Shown: positions 28,708 through 36,733, numbered from the stretch's first letter. The stretch is 64,000 bases of DNA from Candidatus Kouleothrix ribensis (GCA_016722075.1 JADKGW010000001.1:4464001-4528000); one strand, 5' to 3'. The notes: generated by a model not told the origin, from the sequence alone. Translations and numbers: made by a program.

Positions 28708-30207
28708 ATGTTGAAACTGAGCGAGTGGCTCACGCGCGTCGGCTTTCCGCATGGCAACCCGTTTGCTCTGAAAGAGGCCGACCGCGAAGGCGATCTGTTG
28801 CAATCGTATTTCGTCGAACATCCGGCCTATAACCAGCTGTTCGACAGCGACCATCCAACCAGCAGTGTTCTAGCAGCGCCGCGCGGTGCGGGCAAAAGCG
28901 CCATCCGGCGCATGTTCGAAACCAATTATATCAACCCGGCCTTCGAGCAGCGCGTGTTGCTGGTGCGCATGATCGATTGGTTGCCGCTCGTGGCCGAAAT
29001 CGACCAGCCGGGCTTCGCTAGCGCGCGCTACCACCTCGATGAGATCATGCGCCTGGTTGTGTCGGCGCTGGCGGCGGCCCCCACTACTGCCTGGCTGCAG
29101 CGCCCGCAATCGCCTGATCTGCTGGGCTACCTGAACTGGCTGTGTGCGAACTACGGTACATATCTCACACCATCGGAGTACGCGCGCCTCGAGCAGCGCG
29201 GCTGGCTGGGCGCGCTGCATCCACCTGGCGACCCGCGCTACGCCATGGGCGCAATGCCGGGCCTGATGCGCCTGCGTATTGTGGCGCAGATCCTGCAGGC
29301 GATCGGCTTTCGCGCCGCTTATATCCTGATCGACCGTATCGACGAACTGTTTGCCACCACTGCCGATTGGCACACCGGCGCACGATTGCTCGCACCGCTG
29401 ATCTGCAATTTGCAGCTGAACGAAATCGCGGGTTTGGGCTGTAAATACTTTATTCCAGCCGAAATTGTACAGATTCTATTATCCGACTATGGCTTGCGGA
29501 TCGATCGCATTCCATGCGCTACGCTTAGCTGGAGCACATCGCAATTACTTAATATTCTGGGCAACCGGCTGGGTACCTTCAGCAACGGGTTTATTTTGAG
29601 TCTGGCCGCGCTCGCGCTACCCGATCTGCCCAATATCGACGGCCAGATCATCGCGGCGGCGGCCGGCTCGCCCCGCAACCTGCTAAACCTGGGCGACTGG
29701 CTGTTCCAGGCATGTGCCGCCGGCGCCACCGACCAGGAGCTGCGCATCCAGCCGGCGCATATCGCCGCAGCCCAGGCCCAGCTTGCGCACTGGCTACACC
29801 ACATCCACAGCCACACCCCGGCCGAGCCGCCGGCGGCGCCGGAGGCCGAAACGATAGCGGCTACTCGCGCACAGCCCGACGATACGCCCGAACCTGTGCC
29901 GCGCCTGCGCGTGCAGGATGGCGTCGTCTGGCGCGGCGACCAGATATTGCCAGGCTGGCAGGATCTGCCCCAGCTGCAACAGCGGCTCTTACAATACCTG
30001 TATGATCAGCGCGGCAAGGTATGCCAAAAAGAAGCGATTATCGCGCATGTGTGGGCCGGCAAGCCAAACCCAAGTGTTGGCGACGACTCGCTGCGCAAGC
30101 TGGCCGAACGCCTGATCGAGTTCATCGAGCCCAACCCCGCGAAGCCCGTGTATATTCAGAAAGTGCGCGGCGGGCATTACCGGCTGGATAACACCGTGAG
30201 TGTTTAA
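28708..30207 (+). CDS. P-loop ATPase with C-terminal winged-helix DNA-binding domain
   Basis: The 499-residue protein begins with a module seen in a family of bacterial P-loop ATPases: NPFALKEADREGDLLQSYFV, then the Walker A variant APRGAGKS (57-64) and RRMFE. A Walker B-like strand AAYILIDRIDELF lies near residue 211. After a Pro/Ala-rich linker (about 360-400) the last 95 residues form an OmpR/PhoB-type winged helix (LLQYLYDQRGKVCQKEAIIAHVW, then VYIQKVRGGHYRL). It could be an ATP-dependent transcription regulator of the neighbouring genes. TAGGAG precedes ATG 28708. The host-like GC content contrasts with the following gene. Confidence 0.82.
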   Translation: MLKLSEWLTRVGFPHGNPFALKEADREGDLLQSYFVEHPAYNQLFDSDHPTSSVLAAPRGAGKSAIRRMFETNYINPAFEQRVLLVRMIDWLPLVAEIDQPGFASARYHLDEIMRLVVSALAAAPTTAWLQRPQSPDLLGYLNWLCANYGTYLTPSEYARLEQRGWLGALHPPGDPRYAMGAMPGLMRLRIVAQILQAIGFRAAYILIDRIDELFATTADWHTGARLLAPLICNLQLNEIAGLGCKYFIPAEIVQILLSDYGLRIDRIPCATLSWSTSQLLNILGNRLGTFSNGFILSLAALALPDLPNIDGQIIAAAAGSPRNLLNLGDWLFQACAAGATDQELRIQPAHIAAAQAQLAHWLHHIHSHTPAEPPAAPEAETIAATRAQPDDTPEPVPRLRVQDGVVWRGDQILPGWQDLPQLQQRLLQYLYDQRGKVCQKEAIIAHVWAGKPNPSVGDDSLRKLAERLIEFIEPNPAKPVYIQKVRGGHYRLDNTVSV

Positions 30208-30226
30208 TAGGCTCTATCTCGATTTA

Positions 30227-30252
30227 GCCGCCAAATGGAGGAGTTTGGCGGC
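30227..30252 (+). other. Hairpin with GGAGGAG in its loop
   Basis: Nine-base-pair arms (30227-30235 and 30244-30252) enclose an 8-nt loop TGGAGGAG. It follows the ATPase stop by 19 bp and has no T-run. The loop exposes a Shine-Dalgarno-like sequence ten bases before an ATG. Confidence 0.5.
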
Positions 30253-30253
30253 C

Positions 30254-30322
30254 ATGCATCACTACGATCACCGTCGATTTATGGTTCATACAGCGAGATA
30301 CGCAATACATTCTAATAATTAG
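30254..30322 (+). CDS. Possible 22-residue His/Arg-rich peptide
   Basis: An ATG ten bases after GGAGGAG opens a 22-codon frame beginning MHHYDHRRF and ending at TAG, 23 bp before the STAND NTPase gene. It holds five His and four Arg. It could be a leader peptide or chance. Support is only the Shine-Dalgarno, the spacing and the position. Confidence 0.25.
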   Translation: MHHYDHRRFMVHTARYAIHSNN

Positions 30323-30345
30323 ACATACTAACAAAGTGCCACACC

Positions 30346-32739
30346 ATGAGCAATTTAGAGAACAACGACGAATTACTTAACCGATTGTCACTGCTACGCC
30401 GAACTCTTAGCATCTTACTCAACCAAAAGCAAGGTTTCGGCCTTTACACACCACCATATATCTTGTTCCAAATTGAAGAGACTCGAATCAAAATCCAACA
30501 AATTAAGGAAATACTGCGCGATCACCAGATCGTTGTCAAAGATCATTTCGATGACACCGAAACTATCGCTATTGATACAACTCAAAACATCGATAACAAT
30601 GCCCAAGATCCGCACATCGAAACCAGCCAACCGAAAGAGACGGAAACGTCTGACAAATGTGTTGGTCACACCGTAAAATTACAAGAAGATATATACTACG
30701 TAAGTTCTGAGATATGCGAATTAGCATCCTCGATATTGCACGATTCTGGATATCATATAATTGAATCTAATACCCATACTGGAAAGACGCTCTTTATCAA
30801 ATACATGGCATATCTTGCTGAAAAATCGAATATCTTTATCGTTCACCATTCCTTTAATGGAGATCATAAGTATTCAAACGTGAAGCGCGCTATTATCTCC
30901 ATATATTCACAGTTAATTAATATAATCCGAAAATCTTCCGGCGATCAGATCAAAACTGATATTGAATCTTCCGGCGATCAGATCAAAACTGATATTGAAC
31001 TTAGCATAGAGTACATGATTAACCGAATTTCCTCTAATAACAAGATAATCTTACTTTTTGATTCCATAGATGAGACCGATATCAACGAAAGAAGACTATT
31101 ACCCTACTTGATCGTACCAATATATCCAAATGGCACAGAAAACAATAATATATCGATTGTAACTACTTCCAATATCGACTTCTATACCTTATTTCGAAAG
31201 CATTTTCCGACAACCCACCCAATATGGCATGCTAGTCCACACCTACTATCAAACTTTACACTCGATGACTTGGAGCAGATTGTAGCCCAACAGAACAGAA
31301 CTAGTGAAATAGCTCATAAAATATATAGTCATACTCAAGGATTTCCCCCTGCCATAAGTTACATACTCAATAGTATCAATGCTAACGACGCCCAATTTAG
31401 TAATTCGATATTTAATCCCCCACCCATGAAGAATCTTCACGGGTATTGGAATAAGAAACTTTTAGCCTTCACTTCAATAAATGACGATCGAAATTCATCC
31501 CAATTACGTGTGGTTCTCTCATTATTATCGGTATGCCATACTCCTTTACAGATCGACGACATGTGCAACATATTAAATATCGATGTATTACAGGCGGAAA
31601 AGATCTATGATGCGATGATCGACGTTTTTCATATCGACAGTATCAGTAATGGACATTTATCACTCCCTATAAGCTTATGCGATTACATAAAAGGGCACCC
31701 GCTCTATCTCAACACGTGCAAAGAGAGCAATAAACAGATCATCGAATGGATAATCGGTTTTATAAATAATACACAGATTGAAGTTCAAAATATTCCTCTA
31801 TATGTACTACAACACGCTGCTGAATACATTGCTAATCGCGAAAGTCTCCGAGATCTTCTTGCACGAAGAGAATGGTGGAATGAGCTAGAACAACGCGTTC
31901 AAAGCCCATTTATCACCCGCGAAGTAATACTTAGAGCCTGGGATGCGATACTACAGAAATATACTCAATCCGATGAAAGCACCTGCATTTCCAATATAGT
32001 TGCCTGCTCAATCATGCTAACAACGCTTAATATTATGATTCTACCTGAGTGGATTCAAGAATTAGCCGCCCGAAATCTCTGGACAATCGATCAAGTATCC
32101 GAATATGCCTTACATTATTTTATAATCAACGACGGCATAATGATTATTAAAAATATTGTAGACTCTCCAAAACAACCCATTAAGCAATGGATCAATCCAG
32201 ATAATCTGATAGATCCATATATTCGATCGTTCATGCTGCAAGCCCTGGAAGACCTGGATCTACTAGATACATTAATGCTTTCACCACAACAACGATCCGA
32301 AGCCATCTATCAATGGGTACAACATTGGGGTATATTTGATGGCAGTACACGAGCACGCGAGCAAGAGCGCTTAAAGACACTTCTAAGTGCGCTCCAACAA
32401 ACTATACCTGAAAGCGAGGGCCACGACCCAGCAGATGGGCCTAGGCTAAACCAGCTTTTAACCGAATTACAGAATTACGAATCTCCGGTCAATAGCATAG
32501 AATTTGATCCACGTCTACCGAATCTATTGCTAGAGATCTGTACTGCTTGGCAGCACCGCCGTACATGGCAGTCCTTGCAAATCCTTTCGGCAATACTTCG
32601 CCCGCTTACTCGCTACTCACGCGCCGATCTGCTCTACGCACTCGAGCTGTTGAGCCCGGCTCTTCGACAGCGCCTCGGCCCGCAGGCATTCACCGAATTA
32701 AGCCAGACCATTGAGTTTGCCGCAACTCATTATCGTTAG
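30346..32739 (+). CDS. AT-rich STAND NTPase with effector-associated-like N-terminal domain
   Basis: The 797-residue protein starts with a helical segment (about 8-58) of the LLRRTLSILLNQ and TPPYILFQIEETRIKI type. This is the pattern of small N-terminal adaptor modules (effector-associated domains) that couple NTPases to separately encoded effectors. The P-loop is SNTHTGKT (141-148), lacking the usual first Gly, and Walker B is ILLFDSIDE (D239). Long helical regions follow. Its DNA is visibly AT-rich and Asn/Ile-rich compared with all neighbours, while the last 75 codons regain host-like composition, a sign of transfer or gene fusion. It carries an in-frame 11-residue duplication. It lacks its own catalytic effector domain. 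Confidence 0.8.
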   Translation: MSNLENNDELLNRLSLLRRTLSILLNQKQGFGLYTPPYILFQIEETRIKIQQIKEILRDHQIVVKDHFDDTETIAIDTTQNIDNNAQDPHIETSQPKETETSDKCVGHTVKLQEDIYYVSSEICELASSILHDSGYHIIESNTHTGKTLFIKYMAYLAEKSNIFIVHHSFNGDHKYSNVKRAIISIYSQLINIIRKSSGDQIKTDIESSGDQIKTDIELSIEYMINRISSNNKIILLFDSIDETDINERRLLPYLIVPIYPNGTENNNISIVTTSNIDFYTLFRKHFPTTHPIWHASPHLLSNFTLDDLEQIVAQQNRTSEIAHKIYSHTQGFPPAISYILNSINANDAQFSNSIFNPPPMKNLHGYWNKKLLAFTSINDDRNSSQLRVVLSLLSVCHTPLQIDDMCNILNIDVLQAEKIYDAMIDVFHIDSISNGHLSLPISLCDYIKGHPLYLNTCKESNKQIIEWIIGFINNTQIEVQNIPLYVLQHAAEYIANRESLRDLLARREWWNELEQRVQSPFITREVILRAWDAILQKYTQSDESTCISNIVACSIMLTTLNIMILPEWIQELAARNLWTIDQVSEYALHYFIINDGIMIIKNIVDSPKQPIKQWINPDNLIDPYIRSFMLQALEDLDLLDTLMLSPQQRSEAIYQWVQHWGIFDGSTRAREQERLKTLLSALQQTIPESEGHDPADGPRLNQLLTELQNYESPVNSIEFDPRLPNLLLEICTAWQHRRTWQSLQILSAILRPLTRYSRADLLYALELLSPALRQRLGPQAFTELSQTIEFAATHYR
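30934..30999 (+). repeat. Perfect 33-bp tandem duplication inside the STAND gene
   Basis: Units 30934-30966 and 30967-30999 are identical and encode SSGDQIKTDIE twice (residues 197-207 and 208-218) between the P-loop and Walker B. The lack of any divergence indicates a recent event. Confidence 0.95.
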
Positions 32740-32800
32740 CCTTCCGCTCCCCATCCTCCCCACATCCGCATAATACCTCGGCAACATCCGCCCGCGTTCC

Positions 32801-32829
32801 TTGAGATGGCGGCGCGGCTCTGCGATACT
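32801..32829 (+). promoter_or_regulatory. Extended -10 promoter in front of the minigene array
   Basis: TTGAGA (32801-32806) and GATACT (32824-32829) are separated by 17 bp, and the -10 is preceded by TGC, an extended -10 feature. A transcript would start near 32836, before the first array unit. Confidence 0.5.
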
Positions 32830-33200
32830 ATGCCCATCAAACGTTGTTACGGCAATGCATAACCAAGCAAAAGGAGGAATACTTGCAATAAGCTAAGCCG
32901 AAGCGAGTGATCCACAGCGACTGATTAACATATCGTTCGTAGCGAAAGGCAACGCCATGCAATAACACATAATCAATCACTTTCTCAGCGGTAGCGCTCT
33001 GCGGAATATCGTCCACAACGAAGAGAAAGGCAAGCCGTGCAATAATACATAATCAGCGATAGCGTACGTCGGCACATAAACACGTAGTATTTCGGCAGCA
33101 AAGGAGGTAATAGTGCAATAGCTCTATCGGCTTCGCGTATCGTGCTCATCGGCAGCAGCGCTATCTCACCGTCGCACATCCGATACGCAGGACTGTTCAT

Positions 33201-33370
33201 CGATACTCCGAACGTCCAATCGCACGACGACCGATGGAGGTGATGTGATGCAATAATCGCTCAGTCGTCGACAATCTTCGGCAGGCGGTATGTAGCGATA
33301 CTCCGAACGTCCAATCGCACGACGACCGGTGGAGGTGATGTGATGCAATAATCGCTCAGTCGTCGACAAT
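33201..33370 (+). repeat. 75-nt direct repeat within the array
   Basis: The segments 33201-33275 and 33296-33370 are identical except for one base (A at 33234, G at 33329). Each holds one complete minigene unit with its extended Shine-Dalgarno, showing that the array grows by unit duplication. Confidence 0.95.
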
Positions 33371-33383
33371 CCGGCTACAATAA

Positions 33384-33419
33384 GCACCGGCGGCATTGCC
33401 AGGGCAATGTCGCCGGTGC
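33384..33419. terminator. 16-bp hairpin closing the array
   Basis: Arms 33384-33399 and 33404-33419 pair with one G-U and a four-base loop. It lies 14 nt beyond the last repeated unit and 19 bp beyond the stop of the reverse DUF952 gene, so it may end transcripts from both sides. There is no strong U-run in either direction. Confidence 0.6.
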
Positions 33420-33438
33420 GCCATGGTGGGTACAAGGC

Positions 33439-33804
33439 TCACCAGCCCACAAACGTCCCATCCTCAGCTCGCCGTGCCGGGCGCACCGCCACGATCGCCG
33501 CGCGGTCGATCGGGCCGTAGATGTGTGGGAACAGCGGCGCAAGCGGCGGCCCGGCGTTCGGCGCTGGGTCGGCCGGTGGCTCCCAGCGCAGCGGCGCACT
33601 CAGCCGGGCCGGGTCGATCGCCAGCAGCACAAATGCGCCCGGCGCGCTGCGGTAGAATGCGTTCGCAACGTTGAGCATTACGTCGTCGCCGGCCGTGCAA
33701 TGCACGAAGCCGTCGGCCGCGAATTCGGCCGGCAGGTAGGGCTGCCCTTCCGGCCAGGTATGCCAGCGCACTGCCGGGGCCAGGTGGTAGATCAGCGCCA
33801 TCAT
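33439..33804 (-). CDS. DUF952 family protein
   Basis: The 121-residue protein matches the DUF952 pattern: an early IYHLAP, then FAADGFVHCTAGDDVMLNVAN, LLAIDP, LRWEP and a late FPHIYGPI. Members are small cytosolic proteins of unknown activity. The start is one of two consecutive ATGs with AAAGAGC upstream. It diverges from the hydrolase gene at 34051. Confidence 0.85.
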   Translation of the reverse strand: MMALIYHLAPAVRWHTWPEGQPYLPAEFAADGFVHCTAGDDVMLNVANAFYRSAPGAFVLLAIDPARLSAPLRWEPPADPAPNAGPPLAPLFPHIYGPIDRAAIVAVRPARRAEDGTFVGW

Positions 33805-33888
33805 TAGCTCTTTCGTCTGAAGAAAACTCTGTATAATCAGCCAGGGATTCTATACGCACAGCGCTCGCAGCGTGCTTCAAACCAAGGC

Positions 33889-33916
33889 TTGCAAACTGTT
33901 AAAGCTATGCTATAAT
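33889..33916 (+). promoter_or_regulatory. Strong extended -10 promoter upstream of the hydrolase gene
   Basis: TTGCAA (33889-33894), a 16-bp spacer and a perfect TATAAT (33911-33916) preceded by TGC make a near-consensus promoter. The start point would be near 33923, leaving a leader of about 130 nt. Confidence 0.7.
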
Positions 33917-33947
33917 CGCGCTATCTCCTTCTCCTCTCTTCTCTGGT

Positions 33948-33979
33948 TTCAGGGGGTCTGGGTAGCCAGGCCCCCTGAA
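33948..33979 (+). other. Leader hairpin in the 5' untranslated region
   Basis: Fourteen consecutive pairs (33948-33961 with 33966-33979, one U-G) close on the four-base loop GTAG. It begins about 25 nt after the predicted transcript start and ends 71 nt before the start codon. There is no U-run, so it is more likely an RNA-stability or regulatory element than a terminator. I recognise no riboswitch class. Confidence 0.6.
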
Positions 33980-34050
33980 GCATGTTTCGTGCCACGATGA
34001 TACAATTCTGCCATGCCCTCAGCTCAAGCGATTAGCACCTGGAGGTTGGC

Positions 34051-35529
34051 ATGCCTGCGATTACACCCAATTCTCAGCCCATCTCGCTTACGCCGCGCCT
34101 CACGCTTGCCCCCGCGCCCGGCTGGCGGGGCAGCGTGCTGGTGGCGGCGCCCGGCCCGCTTGTACTGGGCGAAGAGCACCTGCCCAGCGCCCCAACCCTG
34201 CCGCTGCGCCTGTTCAAGCCGGCCGAGCCGGCGATTGAGCTCGACCTGCAGCGCCAGCCGGGGCCAGCCGTGCTCGGCGACGAGGCCGCAGCCGGTGGCA
34301 CGCTCGAGTATCAGCCGGGCGAGCCGGCCGTGTATGTGCTGCTGCACGAGATCCACACCCCCGATGGGGTGATCTACGATCTGACGCTGCCCGATCGCCA
34401 GCAGGCCAGTGGCCCACTGGTGCTGGGCGAGCCGGCCGTACCCGGCGCGCTGCGCTTCCCGATCAACCCGCTGGTCGGCGGGCTGCCGCCGGCCCAGGCC
34501 CGGCCGGCCACGCTCGGGATCGAGGATCTGGTGGGCGATGCGCTGGCCGATCTGGTGACCAAGCGCGTCCTGCAGGTGCTGCGCAGCCCGATCGACCGTG
34601 CGCTGATAGCGGCGATACGCCGGTTCGAGCCGAAGCCGCGCATGCTGGCGCTACGCGACGGCGGCTTCGCGCCGCTGGATGGCGCCGAGGCCTGGCGCGC
34701 GCTGCTGCCGCCCGGCAGCCCGCGCCGCGTGCTGCTGTATGTCCATGGCTTCGGCAGCTCGACCGCCGCCAGCGGTGGGGCCAGGTTCGTGCCCGATCTG
34801 GCCGCCGGCTACGACGCGGTGCTGAGCTACGACCACCCGACCGCCACACGCTCGCCGCTCGAGAATGCGCGCGACCTGCTGACGCGCGTGCCCGACGACC
34901 TGCAGCTGTCGGTCGACCTGGTTGCGCATAGCCGCGGTGGCCTGGTAGTGCGCTCGCTGGTCGAGTTGATCGATGCCACGCCGCAGTTCCAGCCGCGCCG
35001 GCTGATCACCGCCGGCTCGCCCCACGCCGGCACGCGCCTGGCCGAACCGGCACGCTGGGATCGGCTAGTGTCGATGGGGCTGACGCTCGGCAGCTGGCTG
35101 GCGACGCTGGGCGGCGGCGCATTCTGGGCGCCCAAGCTGCTCGAGTTTGTGCTTAAGGCCGCCGCTCAGAGCATCTTCGATCTGCCTGGCATTGCGGCCA
35201 TGACCCCCGGCAGCGAGTTTCTGGCCACGCTCAACCGCGCCGACCCACCCGGCCTCGACGAGCGCGTGGGCTATGCGGCCGTTACATCGGCCTTCGCGAT
35301 CTCGGATGTGCTGCAGCAGGGCTTCCAGCAAGCCTTCACCGCGCTGGCTATGCAAGTGTTCATGGGCGAACCAAACGACCTGGTGGTACACACCGCCAGC
35401 GCGCTCGAGATCGATCCCGGCACGCGCATGTTCAGCGCCGACCAGCAGTACCGCGCGACGATCGACCACTCGAGCTATTTCCAGGATGCCGGTGTGCAGG
35501 AGTTCATACGCCGCCACTTCGCAGGGTAG
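34051..35529 (+). CDS. Alpha/beta hydrolase (lipase/PGAP1-like)
   Basis: The 492-residue protein has an N-terminal beta-rich region of about 220 residues. A hydrolase domain follows with the oxyanion strand LLYVHGFGSS (about 229) and the nucleophile elbow AHSRGGLVVRS (about 292, Ser central). Later ITAGSPHAGTRLA and a candidate His in IDHSSYF near the C-terminus are typical of lipases acting on large or acylated substrates. No signal peptide is evident. GGAGG precedes the ATG. Confidence 0.82.
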   Translation: MPAITPNSQPISLTPRLTLAPAPGWRGSVLVAAPGPLVLGEEHLPSAPTLPLRLFKPAEPAIELDLQRQPGPAVLGDEAAAGGTLEYQPGEPAVYVLLHEIHTPDGVIYDLTLPDRQQASGPLVLGEPAVPGALRFPINPLVGGLPPAQARPATLGIEDLVGDALADLVTKRVLQVLRSPIDRALIAAIRRFEPKPRMLALRDGGFAPLDGAEAWRALLPPGSPRRVLLYVHGFGSSTAASGGARFVPDLAAGYDAVLSYDHPTATRSPLENARDLLTRVPDDLQLSVDLVAHSRGGLVVRSLVELIDATPQFQPRRLITAGSPHAGTRLAEPARWDRLVSMGLTLGSWLATLGGGAFWAPKLLEFVLKAAAQSIFDLPGIAAMTPGSEFLATLNRADPPGLDERVGYAAVTSAFAISDVLQQGFQQAFTALAMQVFMGEPNDLVVHTASALEIDPGTRMFSADQQYRATIDHSSYFQDAGVQEFIRRHFAG

Positions 35530-35539
35530 GCCATGCTTG

Positions 35540-36478
35540 CTACGCCGCGCGCAGCACCCGGTCGTGCAGTGGCAGTGTCAGCTCGGCAAATGCATCGGCG
35601 GTGCGCCACGAGTGATCGCCGGCAGGGAACTGCGCGTGCGGCAGGGCGTTGACCAGGCCGCGCTCGGCCATGGTGCGCACCATATGCTCGCCGCGGTAGA
35701 AGTTGGCCTGCCAGGGTTCGTGATGCTCGGGGCCATAGCCCAGCAGCCAGGTGATCTGCGACAGCGCCTGGGCATCGCCGCGCGCGATCAGGTTGGTGGG
35801 GCTATTATGCGCGATGAAGCGGGTGTCGCGCGGCACGCCGAAAGCTGCGTCGAACATCGGGTTGCGGATCACCCCGTCGCTGGTGCGCACGCGCCGGCCG
35901 CGATCGACCGCGTACAGAAAGGTGCCGTCGTAGGCACCCGCGCTGGCAAACAGGTCGGGGCGCTGGGCCGCCGCCTTGATCGCCATAGCGCCGCCCAGCG
36001 AGAAGCCCAGCAGCCCGCGTGTGCGCCCGCCCAGGGTTGGGAAGTGCGCATCGACATACGGGATGAGCTCGTCGAAGAAGTAATCGGCGAAGCGGCCGCT
36101 GCCGATGCCGGCTGCGCCATGGGCCAGCTCGGGCGCGCGCATGTTCACCAGCACGCTTGGGATGGTGTTGTCGTCGCTGGCGAGGCCTGGGAACACCAGC
36201 ACCAGCGGCCCGATCTGCCCGGCGGCGCGCAGCCGCAGATACACATCGACAACGTTCTTGCCGCCGCGCGACTGATCTTCGGCCACGTTGAGCCACTCGC
36301 GCTCGTGGCCACGCAGAAAGTAGATCGACGGCACACGCACACCGGCCGGCACGTCGGGCGGCGTGTACACGAACAGCCGCTTGGTGATGCCCAGCGCGGC
36401 GCTGGCGAGTTCGATCGCCTGCACGCGCTGGTCGTAGGTATGCGGGGCATGCGAGTGTGGCAGGGCACGGCGCGGCAC
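35540..36478 (-). CDS. Esterase D-type alpha/beta hydrolase
   Basis: The 312-residue putative esterase has SIYFLRGHEREW, the nucleophile elbow GFSLGGAMA (about residue 160) and a C-terminal AGDHSWRTADAF supplying the His. The family (antigen 85/esterase D type) hydrolyses acyl esters. The predicted start is GTG without a clear Shine-Dalgarno and may lie further downstream. It converges on the preceding hydrolase with a 10-bp gap. Confidence 0.78.
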   Translation of the reverse strand: MPRRALPHSHAPHTYDQRVQAIELASAALGITKRLFVYTPPDVPAGVRVPSIYFLRGHEREWLNVAEDQSRGGKNVVDVYLRLRAAGQIGPLVLVFPGLASDDNTIPSVLVNMRAPELAHGAAGIGSGRFADYFFDELIPYVDAHFPTLGGRTRGLLGFSLGGAMAIKAAAQRPDLFASAGAYDGTFLYAVDRGRRVRTSDGVIRNPMFDAAFGVPRDTRFIAHNSPTNLIARGDAQALSQITWLLGYGPEHHEPWQANFYRGEHMVRTMAERGLVNALPHAQFPAGDHSWRTADAFAELTLPLHDRVLRAA

Positions 36479-36691
36479 AGCGTTAGTCCACAGATTTCAA
36501 TAGCTTCGACAGGCGTGCAGATTGTACCACCAAAATAGATCGGACTTGCGCGGCTGGTGTGCTAAGCCTGCGGCAAATTTGTGTGGGTTTTGCCGTGTGG
36601 TAACGCGGCAAACGCATACACAAGCGGATCACGTGCGATGCTGGCGCAGGCGAAACGCGCAGCATCAGGCCGCGTGAGCCCTGATAGAAAC

Positions 36692-36733
36692 CACGAAGAG
36701 CACGCGGTAGTACTACCTTTCGTGCTCTTCGTG
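36692..36733 (-). terminator. Hairpin after the Ser/Thr kinase gene
   Basis: Perfect 13-bp arms (36692-36704 and 36721-36733) enclose a 16-nt loop that itself contains GGTAGTACTACC. It lies 28 bp beyond the kinase stop. The arm sequence CACGAAGAGCACG looks like a dispersed repeat. Confidence 0.55.

Larger units (their letters stand above)
32836..33419 (+). ncRNA. Array of six Shine-Dalgarno plus start-CAA-stop minigenes, candidate RNA
   Basis: Six units each contain a Shine-Dalgarno core followed 5-7 nt later by a two-codon frame. They are TTG CAA TAA (32883), ATG CAA TAA (32957), GTG CAA TAA (33037), GTG CAA TAG (33113), ATG CAA TAA (33248) and ATG CAA TAA (33343). Their cores are AAGGAGG, AAAGG, AAAGG, AAAGGAGGT and GGAGGTGAT twice. 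The start codon varies only among ATG, GTG and TTG, the stop among TAA and TAG, and CAA never varies. The spacing of units is 74, 80, 76, 135 and 95 nt. A promoter precedes the array and a 16-bp hairpin ends it. No larger gene fits. The function is unknown; transcript boundaries are inferred. Confidence 0.55.

Noticed and set aside
32740..33435. CRISPR-like array behind the STAND gene
   Set aside because: The repeated core is short and variable outside the Shine-Dalgarno/NTG-CAA-stop signal, unit spacing ranges from 74 to 135 nt, and no spacer/repeat alternation or cas gene is present.
33166..33435. 89-codon reverse frame across the minigene array
   Set aside because: It is repetitive because the DNA is repetitive, lacks a Shine-Dalgarno, and runs through the closing hairpin.
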